Under the pieces are notes generated by a model. It had not been told where the DNA came from. It was given only the letters and a program-made list of their open reading frames with translations, and searched no databases. This document shows positions 1-11,670 of a DNA stretch of 64,000 nucleotides, piece by piece (positions within the stretch are counted from its first letter, which is position 1; each line of letters starts with the position of its first letter). The stretch is from Henckelia pumila. Its lineage: Eukaryota; Streptophyta; Magnoliopsida; Lamiales; Gesneriaceae. The position numbers were made by a program, and so were the translations under genes. The stretch spans positions 56,705,905-56,769,904 of the forward strand of contig NC_133121.1 in NCBI RefSeq assembly GCF_033568475.1. The letters are read 5' to 3'.

Positions 1-75
1 ATGTATAAATCATATTTATTTCAAAGTTGACGATGAAATAATAGCTGTGGTTGTGGTGCAACCCTGTCGATCTCA

Positions 76-845
76 ATGAGTATCTCAATATGGAATGCAC
101 GAGGGCTTGGGAACCCACGTGCATTCCGTTATCTCAGGCGTCTTATTGACACAAGAAACTCAAGTATACTTTTTGTGTGTGAAACAAAATTGGCTAATGC
201 GTAGTGGAGATTGTGGCTGAATAGATTAAGTTTTATAGGACAATTTGGGTTGACAGTCAAAACAGGAGTGGTGGGCTTATGTTGATGTGGAAAGAGCCAT
301 TTGATATTGATGTTCAATCGTATTCAAAGGGTCATATAGATTTTATTGTTAAAACCAGATGGAGTGTTTGGATATTTACGGGTTTTTATGGTAACTTGGT
401 GGTGTCATTACGTCCGATGTCATGGCAGCTAATGCGGAGGCTTGTAGGGATTCATGAACTCAAACAATTACCTTGGATTATGGGAGGTGATTTTAATGAG
501 ATTATATTTGAAACAGAAAAAGCTGGGGGCATAGTTCGAAATCTCGATCAAATGAGAGATTTTTCAGAATCTCTTGATGAATGTGATCTTCAGGAATTGG
601 TGTGTAAAGGGGATCCTTTTACTTGGTGCAATAAACGTATAGGGAATGATATTATTTTTGCCCAATTACGGATATGTGTCTAACACAAGCTGGAGAGTAA
701 TGTTTCCAATAGTGGAAGGAGAGAATTTGGACTACTCAGGCTCTGATCATAGACCAATCTTAATGAGGATTAACATGGGGCAGGCGAGTAAAATGAATAA
801 ATATCCATGGAGATTTACTTTTGAACCCATGGTTAATGGAAAATG
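76..845 (+). pseudogene. LINE ORF2 endonuclease domain, degraded
   Basis: The ATG at 76 opens a frame with the classic plant LINE endonuclease start WNARGLGN, followed by a CET(K) motif near 178-192. A middle part (around 470-500) carries GGDFNE, and the C-terminal SDHRPIL motif lies near 751-771. The family nicks target DNA to start target-primed reverse transcription. The frame is interrupted by a stop near 200, a second shift in the 240-350 stretch and another near 660-680, so the domain is spread over two or three frames. The first 75 bases show no recognisable ORF1. The family assignment is firm from the motifs; activity is excluded by the breaks. Confidence 0.85.
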
Positions 846-1099
846 ATTTTTCGGAAATATTCCAAAGAGGATGGGAAGAGGTTGAAGAGAATATCAGTTT
901 GACAAGGAGACTTAGTCAATGAAGGGATGTATTGAAGAATTGGGTGGGACATCATTTTAATCAATTGGGAAAAAAAATCAATAATCTTCGAAAAAAAATT
1001 AATAAATTGCCGAGGTTTCAGTTGGCAAAATATAACGGAGATTGAATTTTGCTGATGGAGAAGAAAATACAAAAGTTACAAGAAAAATATGAGATACAT

Positions 1100-2490
1100 T
1101 GGAAGCAGAGGTCTCGAGTGAAGTGATTGAATCAAGGGGATCGAAACACAAAATATTTTCACTCTTATGCTTCAACCCGTCGCCATACCAATTTAATTCA
1201 AGGGCTTATGAACAAGAGTGGTGTGTTTTGTTCGGATGCACAAGAAATGGCAACAATAACTATGGAATACTTCGTTGATCTATTTGCAACAACAGACCCA
1301 TTAGCATAGGAGATCGAAGTAGTAATTGAGCACATAGACACAGTGATTGAGAATCAATTAATGATATACTATGTAAACCCTTCATGGAGGAGGATATTCA
1401 TATAGCTATCTTTGATATGCATCCATCAAAAGCTCCAGGCCCTAACGGATTCACTGCTCTCCTTTATAAAAAATTATGGCCCTTGGTAGGCAAAGAGATT
1501 ACACGGGAAGCACTTAAAATTCTTAATGATTAAGGAGATGTGGCGGAATGGAATTCAACACTGATAACTCTTATGCTGAAAATTAAAAGTCCAGTGTCTC
1601 TCAAAGATTTCTGTCTAATTAGTTTATGCAACACATGCTATAAAATTGTTGCTCGATCGATTACGAACAGATTGAGGCAGATTCTTGATCAAGTGGTTGA
1701 TATCCATCAAAGTTCTTTTATACTGGGTCGGTTGATTTCGGACAATGTGATCGTTGGCTTTGAGAGCATGCATTGGATCAGACACAATAGAATGTCTAAA
1801 ACAGGTTATGCCACATTAAAGCTAGACATGAGTAAAACCTATGACCGGGTTGAATGGACTTTCTTAAGAGCAATAATGATTAAGATTTTCTTTTGCGCCA
1901 TGGGTGAATCTGATCATGAAGTGTGTCACTACAGTCTCTTACTCAATTCGGGTAAATCAGGAATTTTTCAGTGATATAAAAACACAACGAGGATTAAGGC
2001 AAGGTGACCCACTCTCTCTTTATTTATTTGCTTTGTGTACTTAGGGGTTATCATCAATAATTACTAAAGCAATGGTGCATAATCGGTTCAAAGGGGTCAA
2101 AATTGCAAAATTAAGTCTGAGGATCTCCCATCTTTTCTTTGCAGACGATAGTCTTATCTTTTTCCGAGCATCAAAGCATGATTGCTTGTAGGTACGTAGA
2201 TGCCTGCAGATTTATGAGCGTGCATCATGACAAGTGGTAAATTATGACAAATCGGCCATCACTATGAAAAATCGGCCATCACTTTTAGCACAAATACATC
2301 TTTACAGATCATTAATGAACTTAAAACAGAACTCTTGATTGTGGTGGTGAAGGGTCATGACATGTACTTGGGGCTCCCGACTTTCACGTTGAGAAATAAA
2401 AGGCAACAATTTGCTTACATTAGAGAGCGTATCTCAAACAGGATAAGGGGTTGTAATTCAAAATTCTTCTCGATGGGAGGCTGTGAAGTA
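1100..2490 (+). pseudogene. LINE ORF2 reverse transcriptase, degraded
   Basis: Reverse transcriptase blocks appear in order. A W..EGDRNTKYFH-like segment lies at about 1120-1150. An SKAPGPNGF-like segment follows at 1427-1455. The NRLRQIL...QSSFILGRLISDN region is at 1665-1745, KLDMSKTYDRVEW at 1820-1857, RGLRQGDPLS at 1990-2020, and the catalytic FADDSLIF near 2136-2162. Stops and shifts are scattered, for example after 1971 and near 2043. The last codons before element E match the beginning of the right-hand LINE piece at 60811, so E inserted just after the RT domain. Confidence 0.88.
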
Positions 2491-3929
2491 TGACCGCTTA
2501 ATTCGGTATTTACTATTAAGTGCACTAGGTCAAGTAATAGTAAAGTGAACAGAGAGTCCAAGTATCGATCCCATAGGGACTGTTGTCAATTCTCAAAATT
2601 TAATTATTTTACTTAATCTAGACAAAATAATATAAAATATTTTGAATTAAAAAAAATAAGAATATAAAATAAAAACTGCTTAAGAAATAAGAATAAAAAT
2701 AACTGAAGATAAAAATAATTAAAACAAAGACAACCAAGATACACGTAGGTACCGAACAAATCATGTAACATGTAGTCGATTCAGGACTCAGATTTAATCT
2801 TAATTCACGGGAATTCTCCTAATTTGTTCAAAGGACTATTTCTAGAACAATCAAACCTATTCAAATATTGACGGATTAATATTTCGTAATTCTAATCAAA
2901 TTTGAATGCATTAAATATTTATGAAAATTCAGTTTATGCCCAAACCGCACACTGAAACCAAATTCTATTTCTAGTCGGTTTTACAATATGTTGATTATCG
3001 GAGTGATCAAAATCAATACATCCTCTGTCGACTTGGAATCGATTAACATGCAAGAAAACAGTTGATCAGACTATTCACAAGAGAAATATGAATCTGACAA
3101 TCAATAAAATAAAATCAACTCTGAAAATTCCAAACAAACATCCAAGTTTTCTACATAAATTTGTTCGGCCCAATCACGCCGTCTTGGTTAAAAATAAACT
3201 ACTCAATAATTAAAAACAATAATTCAAAAATAAAAATAAGAAGAAAAGAAAATAGAAATCTTCTCTCCCAAGCCTTGTAGCCGCCTCTCTTGCGTTGTCT
3301 GCGTTCTGGAACTTCGGAACCCTCCACATATCAATAAAAATCCTATTTATAATGTTTGGATCCCATCATATTTATAGATTTCTTACGCCACAAGAATTTC
3401 TCGGAAATATTCTCCTCCGCGACATGCGCGCGCCCCTTTTAAAAATCACGCTCGCGCGGGACCTTACCTCGATTCTACTGGAATTTCCATCTGCCCGCGC
3501 GCGTTCTAATTTTCTTCATGCGCTGAACACTTGCGCGATTGCTCCTCTCCTTTGCGGGTTAGCGCATCACCATGCGCTATTCTCCCTTGCCTTGTGCGTT
3601 TGCGCTTCTTCTTGAGCTTTAGAGCGTTTGCACTCAATGTAGTGCAAACGTTTAGAGCGTTTGCACTAAATGTAGTGCTAACGTTTAGTGCAAACTTTTT
3701 CTTTAGCGCTTCAATCTTTTTTTTTTCTTTTCTTTTCTTTTCTCTTATCTTCTCTTCTCTTCTCTTGCCTTCAAAACTCTTTTAATTTTTATTTTTCCTA
3801 CAAATAGAACACGGAGAATGAAATGCACACAAATGCAATAAAACACATAAAAACACACAAAATAATATGAATGCACACAAAATAAACATAAAAATATCAC
3901 GAACTAATGCATAAAAAATGCACTTATCA
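2491..3929 (-). repeat. Element E 3' LTR
   Basis: 1439 bp, TGACCGC...CTTATCA on the plus strand. It contains the GATCCCAyAGGGAC motif near its plus-strand start, a minus-strand TATA-like ATTATAAATAGG at 3342-3353, a GC-rich block at 3420-3506, and two strong hairpins. One hairpin has a 10-bp stem (CGTTTGCACT/AGTGCAAACG) at 3625-3650. The other has a 12-bp stem (GTTTGCACTAAA and complement) at 3659-3695. The first hairpin is an extra tandem copy absent from the other LTR. Short open frames here are not genes. Confidence 0.93.
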
Positions 3930-3966
3930 ACCCCCCATACTTAAATCTTGCTCGCCCTCGAGCAAG
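3930..3966 (-). other. Element E 3' polypurine tract and stem-loop
   Basis: On the minus strand a perfect 8-bp stem CTTGCTCG/CGAGCAAG with loop AGGG (3947-3966) is followed by ATTTAAGTATGGGGGGT and then the LTR. The G-rich stretch is the expected primer site for plus-strand synthesis. Confidence 0.85.
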
Positions 3967-4123
3967 AAATGCAAAAACAATATGTAAACAACGACATAAG
4001 TAAGAATGAATCATGAACAACATAGCCTCCGATAAGTTTCAACTTCAACAACTAAAAACCACAGAAAATTCTGATTGTTCACAATACACTGTCAGTTTAA
4101 CGTAAACGTGAGCGTGTGTCATG

Positions 4124-5500
4124 TGATAGGAGTCGTTTTTATGTGTTTTTATTGTTTGTTTTGTGTTTGTTTTGCTTTCGTTTCGTTTACTTATTGTCCG
4201 TTCTTTTCCATTCTTGTTCTTTTTATTGTTTTATTATGTTCGTATTCACTCCTCTGGTTTATCTATTTTTATGGCAGGAAATCACCAAGAAATGCCGATA
4301 CTTGGTGGGAAGGTAATGCACAGTAGAGGCCATGCAGATAGAACAAGAAGAAAGGCAAAATTCTGGAAAAGAAGAAGGGCGCGCGGGCGGCCATATTCTA
4401 CCGCGCGGGCGCATACACGGTTGAGAAAAACAGTAGCGTAAGGAATTTCGAGGCGCTCGAGCGGCCAATTTCTACCGCTCGGGCGCGTCGCGCAGTTTTT
4501 ATTTTTTTTATTATTTCGAGAGTTTATTTCGGAGAGGATTCTGGGGAACTATAAATACAATTATTTCTTTAGTTTTTGAGGGTTACACGGGACGCATATC
4601 AGAAGATTACTGGCGGCTGAACGTTGGAGATTTCTCTTCTCCGTTGGGAGTTTTTTCCTTTTCTTCTTCTTCTTAATTTTTATGTTGAACATCTTGGAGA
4701 TTGAATTTTTGTAATGAATTCTAGTAGCTAAACTATTATTTTGTTGGAATCGAGGGGATCCTAATCCCAAAACACTGTAGTGTGATTGAATCACCGGACG
4801 TATTGGGAATTGATTTATGTTTATAATTGATTTTATCATGTTTTTCTTTCTATGTTGATGATTAGCTACCCATAACATAGATTCGTAAATTATGAATTGC
4901 TGTCGAGAGATAGGTTTATAATTAGGACGAATGATATAATCCATGGACTTAAAATATGCATAGAGATATGGTATTTAGTACATGTTGATAGCCATAGACC
5001 ACCAGGTTGAAAGTTGTAGAATTCATAGAACGCAAAGCAATCAATCGTGATAAATAATTAGAGAGATTTAATTATTTCACTGATTTGATTAGTTTGGCAT
5101 CACCTCGAGAGAGAATGTCAATGTTATAGGAACTTCTGTTAAATTTATAAAAATAAATTAAGTTCCAATCGTCCAGTTCAATTAGGGAAAAGGTGAACCG
5201 AAATTCCAACAAAATCATTTTGAATTGTTATTCTTCACTCTGAGATTTGTTGGCTTGGTTGTGAAATTTAAGTTAATTTATATTGAGTTTTAATTTTAGA
5301 TGTTAGTTAATTCACAAATCACTTTTTCGATACTTTGTGTAGTTAAAAATTGAAAAGACAAATTATTTTCGTTAGTCTCTGAGGACGATACTCGTACTTT
5401 GTACACTATATTATTACTTGACTCGTGCACTTGAGATTTATTCGAGCTTAATTGATAGATATATTTACGTTGATTTTTTGTGGTAGTATTTGCTCGATCA
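4124..5500 (+). repeat. Element A 5' LTR
   Basis: 1377 bp, TGATAGG...GCTCGATCA. A GC-rich block at 4379-4495 contains the hairpin-forming pair GCGCTCGAGCGG/CCGCTCGGGCGC. It is followed by the TATA box CTATAAATACA at 4549-4559. Short frames within (for example 4163-4441) are chance frames in the LTR. Confidence 0.95.
4379..4559 (+). promoter_or_regulatory. Element A LTR promoter: GC-rich block and TATA box
   Basis: The GC-rich block (4379-4495) stands out sharply from the AT-rich LTR and can fold into hairpins. CTATAAATACA at 4549-4559 is a good plant TATA box, so transcription would start near 4585. The same arrangement recurs in the 3' LTR (GC block 32899-33016, TATA 33070-33079). Promoter function is inferred from position. 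Confidence 0.6.
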
Positions 5501-5506
5501 AGTTTT

Positions 5507-5524
5507 TGGCGCCGTTGCCGGGGA
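5507..5524 (+). other. Element A primer binding site, tRNA-Asp
   Basis: TGGCGCCGTTGCCGGGGA, a perfect 18-nt complement to the plant tRNA-Asp 3' end, six bases after the 5' LTR. Confidence 0.95.
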
Positions 5525-5618
5525 CTAAATAGATTTTAATTTGTTTGATTTGATTTTTCTCTATTACAATTTTAATCATTCTTTTCCATCTGTGGACTGC
5601 AAGATTCTCTTGCAGTAC

Positions 5619-7058
5619 ATGCAACACTCACCTGAAGGACTATTGCCTTTTGATCCAGAAATCGACAGAACCTTTCACAGAAGAAGAAGGCAACAACAGC
5701 AAGAAATGGAAGGAGAACACGAACAAGAACCACCAGTTTACAGATCCATGATGGATCTTGCCTTACCAAATATTGAAGGTGCTCGACCAAGCATTATCCG
5801 GCCAACTGTAGCAGCGAATCACTTTGAGATAAAGCCGGCGATTCTTCAAATGGTTCAGAACACGCTTCAATTTGGTGGAAGTGTCATTGATGAACCCTAT
5901 GTGCATCTCACAAATTTTTTAGAAATTTGTGATACATTCAAGATACAGGGAGTTTCAGATGACGCTATTCGTTTGCGTTTATTCCCTTTTTCACTACGAG
6001 ACAAGGCGAAAGCATGGCTAACGAATTTACCTGCAGGTTCCATCATAACTTGGGATGATCTAGCTAAAGCTTTCCTCACCAAATACTTCCCACCATCGAA
6101 GTCAATGAAGCTGAGAGCGGACATCACAACTTTTTCCCAAGATGAACAGGAAACATTTTATGAAGCATGGGAACGCTACAAGGATCTACTGAGGAGATGT
6201 CCACACCACCAATTACCAGACGGTCTTGTGGTACAAACTTTTTACTATGGACTTTCTCATTCAAATCGTACCATGTTAGATGCAGCTGCAGGTGGGAATT
6301 TACTGCAAAAGTCGTCGGAGGATGGTTATGAATAAATCGAGGAAATGGCAACCAGTAGCTATCATCCTCAATCTAAAAGGAGTGGGGCCCGGAAATCAAC
6401 TGGAATTCATCAAGTTGAAGCATTCACATCTGTGGCTGCTCAACTTGAAGTCATGAACAAAAGGATCGAGGAACTGAGTGTAGGACATTCGGCAATGCGA
6501 GTGCAAGAAGTATGGTGTGAAAAATGCGGTGCAGAGCATTTCACGAAAGACTGTCAAACATTCTCTCAACCAGAGGGAGTTATGGCAAGCCACATGGGAA
6601 ATCAGAATCGCCCCAGGAATGACCCATTTTCGAATTCATACAATCCAGGGTGGAGACAACATCCAAATTTTTCATGGTTTGGACAGAATAATAAGCCGTA
6701 TGGAAATCAGAATTACAGCAGGCATCCTCAAGAGGAAAAATCAATCTTGGAGCAGATGATGCAGAAATTTATATCATCTACTGAAACCCGTATGCAGAAT
6801 CAAGATGCATCAATCAAAAATCTGGAGAATCAAATAGGTCAATTGGCCAAATCAATTTCCAGCAGAGATCAGGGTACTTTGCCAAGCGACACTGAGAAGA
6901 ATCCGAAGGAACAGATGAAATCAATTGAATTAAGGAGTGGAAAGACGGTCGAGCCTAAACAAAAAAACGAGAAAGAGCCCGAAACGGGTACATCAAAAAA
7001 AACTTCAGGTAAGTCATCTATCTCAACACCCCCACCCACTTCACAATAAAAAATTGTT
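5619..7058 (+). pseudogene. Element A gag (Athila type), two in-frame stops
   Basis: Gag forms the capsid-like particle that packages the element RNA. The ATG at 5619 starts MQHSPEGLLPFDPEIDRT, matching the start of Gag in H. The conserved Gag core is RLRLFPFSLRDKAKAWL (around residues 115-131), then YFPPSK and YEAWERYKDLLRRCPHH. A CxxC...H...C-like segment (CEKCGAEHFTKDC) near 6518-6556 is the nucleic-acid-binding knuckle. The C-terminal third is Gln/Asn-rich and ends in a charged KNPKEQMKSIELRSGK segment also present in H. TAA at 6333-6335 probably replaces CAA, and TAA at 7047-7049 breaks the linker before protease. The frame is otherwise continuous with pol. Confidence 0.9.
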
Positions 7059-9920
7059 GTGCCACCACCTTTTCCTGCAGCTCTTAAGAAGGCCAAGCTA
7101 GACTCTCAGTTTGGTAAATTTTTAGAAGTGTTCAAGAAATTGAACATCAATATACCCTTCGCTGATGCACTGATGCAAATGCCAAGCTATGCGAAATTCT
7201 TGAAGGAAATCCTCTCTAACAAGAGGAAATTGGAGGAGCATGCAATGATAAGTCTGACAGAAAATTGCTCGGCACTGGTGCAGAACAAAATCCCACAAAA
7301 GAAAAAGGATCCAGGGAGTTTCTCTATCCCTTGTGTAATTAATGATGTTCAATTTCATAAGGCTTTGTGTGATTTGGGTGCAAGTATAAATTTAATGCCT
7401 TACTCTGTTTTCAGGAAACTGAGCTTGGGAGAACCAAAGTCCACCAGAATGTCTTTACAACTGGCGGACAGGTCCATCAAATATCCACGGGGGATTATCG
7501 AGGACGTGCTTGTGAAAGTGGACAAATTCATCTTCCCCGTGGACTTCGTGGTGTTAGATATGGAAGAAGATCTGGAAATGCCACTCATCTTGGGAAGACC
7601 TTTCCTGGCAACAGGAAAAGCACTTATAGATGTTCAGAAGGGAGAGCTGTTGTTGAGAGTGGGAGAGGAGAAAATTTCTTTTGAAGTTTTTAATGCTTTG
7701 AAATTTTTTCAGAATAATGAAGAATGTTTTCAGTTAGATGTAGTAGACTCACTCTTATTTGATTATGTGCAGGATAATTTTCAGGAACCGTTAGAGGCTG
7801 CACTTGTATCTGAACAGTTGGGCGACCTCAGTGACGGAGTAGAAGAGATGACCGCATACTTGAATGACAACCAGTCATGGAGAAGAGGTGGAAATCTTAG
7901 ACTTGAAGACCTTGGTGACCGGAAGGATTTAGTTCTTCAGAAACCAAGCATTGAGGAACCACCTACTGTGGAATTGAAACCATTACCCATTCATCTTAAA
8001 TACATGTTTTTAGGTGAGAACGATAAGTTACCTGTCATAATATCTTCTTCTTTGACAGGTGAGATGGAGGACAAACTAATGGAGGTGCTTAAGAAACACA
8101 AGAGTGTGTTTGCTTGGAAAGTGGCGGATATCAAAGGAATCAATCCATCCATATGCATGCACAAGATTTTAATGGAAGAGAGCATCAACCCATTAGTCCA
8201 ACCGCAGAGGAGACTAAACCCAAAGATGCAGGAAGTTGTGAAAGTTGAAACGATCAAACTGTTGGACGCAGGTATCATTTATCCTATTTCTGATAGTCCG
8301 TAGGTGAGTCCAGTGCAGTGTGTACCAAAGAAAGGGGGGATAACTGTCATCAAGAATGATAATAATGAATTAATACCTATTAGGACAGTTACGGGTTGGC
8401 GTGTGTGCATAGATTATATAAAATTAAATGACGCAACCCGTAAGGATCATTTTCCCCTCCCGTTCATTGATCAAATGCTAGAAAGATTGGCTGGGTATGA
8501 ATTTTACTGTTTTTTAGATGGGTACTCAGGATACAATCAAATAGCGATTGCACCTGAAGACCAGGATAAAACAACTTTTACCTGCCCATATGGTACATTT
8601 GCCTACAGACGTATGCCTTTCGGATTATGTAACGCTCCTGCTACTTTTCAGAGATGTATGACTGCTATTTTTCATGATATGGTCGAAAATTTTCTAGAAA
8701 TTTTCATGGATGATTTTTCTATTTTCGGTCAATCTTTTGATGCATGTCTGCATAACTTAAATTCTGTGTTGATGAGATGCGAGGAGACCAATTTGGTGCT
8801 TAATTGGGAGAAGTGTCATTTCATGGTGACAGAAGGTATAGTGTTAGGTCACAGAATTTCTGAGCAGGGGATCGAGGTAGACAAAGCTAAAGTGCACGTT
8901 ATTCAAAATCTGCCTCCACCTACGACAGTAAAGGGAGTTAGATGTTTCCTCGGACATGCTGGTTTTTATCGGCGGTTTATTAAAGACTTTTCAAAAATTG
9001 CCAAACCTCTGTCCTCTTTGCTCATGAAAGATGCCCCTTTTGATTTTGATTCGAATTGTTTGCAGGCCTTTGAGGTGTTGAGAGAAAGACTGGTGACTGC
9101 GCCAGTATTGACATCGCCGAACTGGGAGCTTCCATTTGAAGTAATGTGCGATGCTAGTGATTCTGCTGTTGGTGCGGTACTTGGCCAACGAATAGACAAG
9201 GTATTCCGAACCATCTACTACGCTAGTAAGACTCTTAATGAAGCTCAGCTCAATTATGCCACAACTGAAAAAGAGTTGCTAGCTGTAGTATTTGCACTAG
9301 ATAAATTTCATTCGTACCTTGTGCTTTCAAAAATCACAGTCTACACAGATCACTCTGCTATTAAACACCTGTTGGCAAAGAAAGATGCGAAACCTAGACT
9401 GATTAGGTGGATCTTGCTTTTGCAAGAATTTGATTTAGAGATCAGGGATAAGAAAGGTGTTGAAAATGTAGTAGCTGACCATCTGTCTAGATTAGAATGC
9501 ATTACTGATGATGCACAAAATGAAGTAAAGGATATAGATGATTGGTTCCCTGATGAAAAACTTTTCGCCATAGAGAGTTCACCATGGTATGCACATTTTG
9601 CTAATTTTCTGGTCACAAGCACACTCCCACATAATCTATCGTTCCATCAGAAGAAAAATTTTTTATCGGATGTCAAGCAATATTTTTGGGAGGAACCATT
9701 TTTGTTTAAAATATGTGCTGACTCAATGATTCGGAGATGTGTGGCGGAAGGAGAAATGCAAAGCATCCTCAGTCATTGTCATGATCGTGAGGTAGGTGGC
9801 CATACTGGGCCAATCAAAACTGCAGCGAAGGTACTGGAATGTGGGTTCTATTGGCCCGACCTTTTTAAGGATGCGCGCCGGTATGTTTTAGCTTGTGATA
9901 GATGTCAGCGGACAGGTAAT
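7059..9920 (+). pseudogene. Element A protease, RT, RNase H and integrase zinc finger
   Basis: In frame with gag. Protease carries the Athila-type CDLGASINLMP active-site region near 7365-7400. Reverse transcriptase follows from about 8140: a TAG at 8301-8303 replaces the Trp of the SPWVSPVQ motif, then [25 protein letters not shown] and the catalytic FMDDFSIFG (about 8704-8730). RNase H shows [35 protein letters not shown] and VADHLSRL. The integrase HHCC finger ends in CDRCQRTGN at 9919. Element B interrupts here and the frame resumes at 28367. The single stop in RT is the only break in this part. Confidence 0.92.
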
Positions 9921-11656
9921 TGTAGGAGTGGGTGCCCGGTGAGCCAACTTGTGGCTAAGGGCTTTTATGACTCTATGTATAAACAATCTTTTGTTTAATA
10001 TAATTTACACTTTTATAATGGCGTTTACTTTATCTTTTATCATATTATTATGTTGTGACATACTATAAGATGTTTAGATGAAGACCTTGAATATACTATA
10101 GTGTATGTAAGATGTGGTGGCACATGGGGATGGCTATCATGAAACACATCTTATAGTCACTGTATATTCTAAACAGTTCCTAGTCGATTGAGCCGTCCGT
10201 TAATAAGGATAAGGATCGCTCGAGATTGAGACTAGCATTTGCAATGCCGAGTACCACGTTTCATTGGTAAGTCCGCGGTTTTTGTTGTACACCATTAGTC
10301 CTTACTAGTTGAAACATCATTGAGACTCTATATGCTAGTACTGTACTTTGACTCGTTTACCGACTCTATTGGGGTCATCAAGTGTCGGGATTGGGTACAG
10401 TTATGACACATATAAGAGTCGATGCTTTGTTGTCAAGGATTCACCACATACTTGCTAGTGTGGATATCCTATGCAATCTGAGGAGATATTAGTGTGACGA
10501 ATCTCTGGCCAGAGTACATGATATGTTTTAAGAAATGGTTTCTTAGTAGCACATGCGATGTCACTATTTGATCTTCAAGATGCATTGCATAGTTATCGAA
10601 TCTCGAACGACTCTCGATTTAGCAATGGTTGTTGATTCGATCGGGATATATGGATGAAGGGACCGTACTGTACGCTAACCAAAATCTATTGGTTCTTGCA
10701 GGCACTATCAGTGATACCTAGGGAATCATGGGGCGATGTTGCTAGGCGCTCTTACCATGATTCGATGGGCAAGTCGGAAATTGTTGTTCCGAGTCACAAA
10801 GAGTTGTGAGCCCACGGCTAGCTGTATCCCTGAACCATTGAGGGTCACACAAGTAATGGATTTTTAATCCCCGTTAAGATAATTAAATTTAAAGAGTTAA
10901 ATTTAGTGAATAAAGAAGTGGGACTTCTTATATCAGAGTAGAAGAGTAAGATTTCCTAAAATGACATAGAGATGGACATTTTTGGAAATCACTGAATTTG
11001 GATTCAGAAAATTTATCTTGATTTTAAAAGATGCAGAAATGGTTTCTGTGCACATTGGTGAAATTGGTTTATCAATCTGAGTCACGATGAATTTTATATT
11101 AATTTCTGAACATGCGAGCTTTGCTTGTCAGGCTTGAACTTATGACTAATGGGCCCTAAGCTGTTAGCAGCCCACATTATAAATAAGTTATTGCAGTACA
11201 GAAATTACACAACAGAAGGCATAATTTTCGAAAACACTAGGGTTTTCTCTCTAGTGGCCGCCGCCCCTCTCCTCTCTCTGTCAGAAAATCCAGCCTGTGA
11301 ATTTTGAATTTGCAGTCTGGTTTAACGGATCAAATTCATTAATTCTCTTCGTAGAAACTTCTGATAGATTTTCTAGTGCAATCTATCAGAGGGATTAAAC
11401 TTCTGTTCGTGGACCTGATTGAAGAATTGTTCGTCCATCAGTTCCTGGGATATACAACAAGAGCAGAGTTATCTGTTGGTGTCCATAATCTCGTTTCGAG
11501 ATTCAAGGTAAAAATTTAATTGTTATTTAATTTTTACACGCACAATTTAATCGTAAAGTTTTGATACCCATGATATGGAATCGTTCCATATAAAATTTTA
11601 AAACTTCCGCTGCACCGGGTATCAATTCTGATTGATCTGAACACCGTTTTCCAACA
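9921..11656 (+). repeat. Element B 5' LTR, with 105-bp internal deletion
   Basis: 1736 bp, TGTAGGAGTG...TTCCAACA. Compared with the 3' LTR it lacks about 105 bp after TTCATTGGTA (near 10269). The TATA box ATTATAAATAA is at 11177-11187. Confidence 0.94.
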
Positions 11657-11657
11657 G

Positions 11658-11670
11658 TGGTATCAAAGTC
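11658..11670 (+). other. Element B primer binding site, tRNA-Met type
   Basis: TGGTATCAAAGTC, one base after the 5' LTR. It resembles the initiator tRNA-Met complement TGGTATCAGAGC with small changes. Confidence 0.85.

Noticed and set aside
1-75. LINE ORF1 end
   Set aside because: No zinc knuckle or recognisable ORF1 sequence in this short stretch.
4163-4468. Frames in the A LTR on both strands, repeated at 32684-33100
   Set aside because: LTR sequence with hairpin-forming GC block; no start context, no homology.
5507-5524. tRNA-Asp-like sequence (also at 49177 and 59364)
   Set aside because: Only the 18-nt complement of the tRNA 3' end, with no cloverleaf; these are primer binding sites, not tRNA genes.
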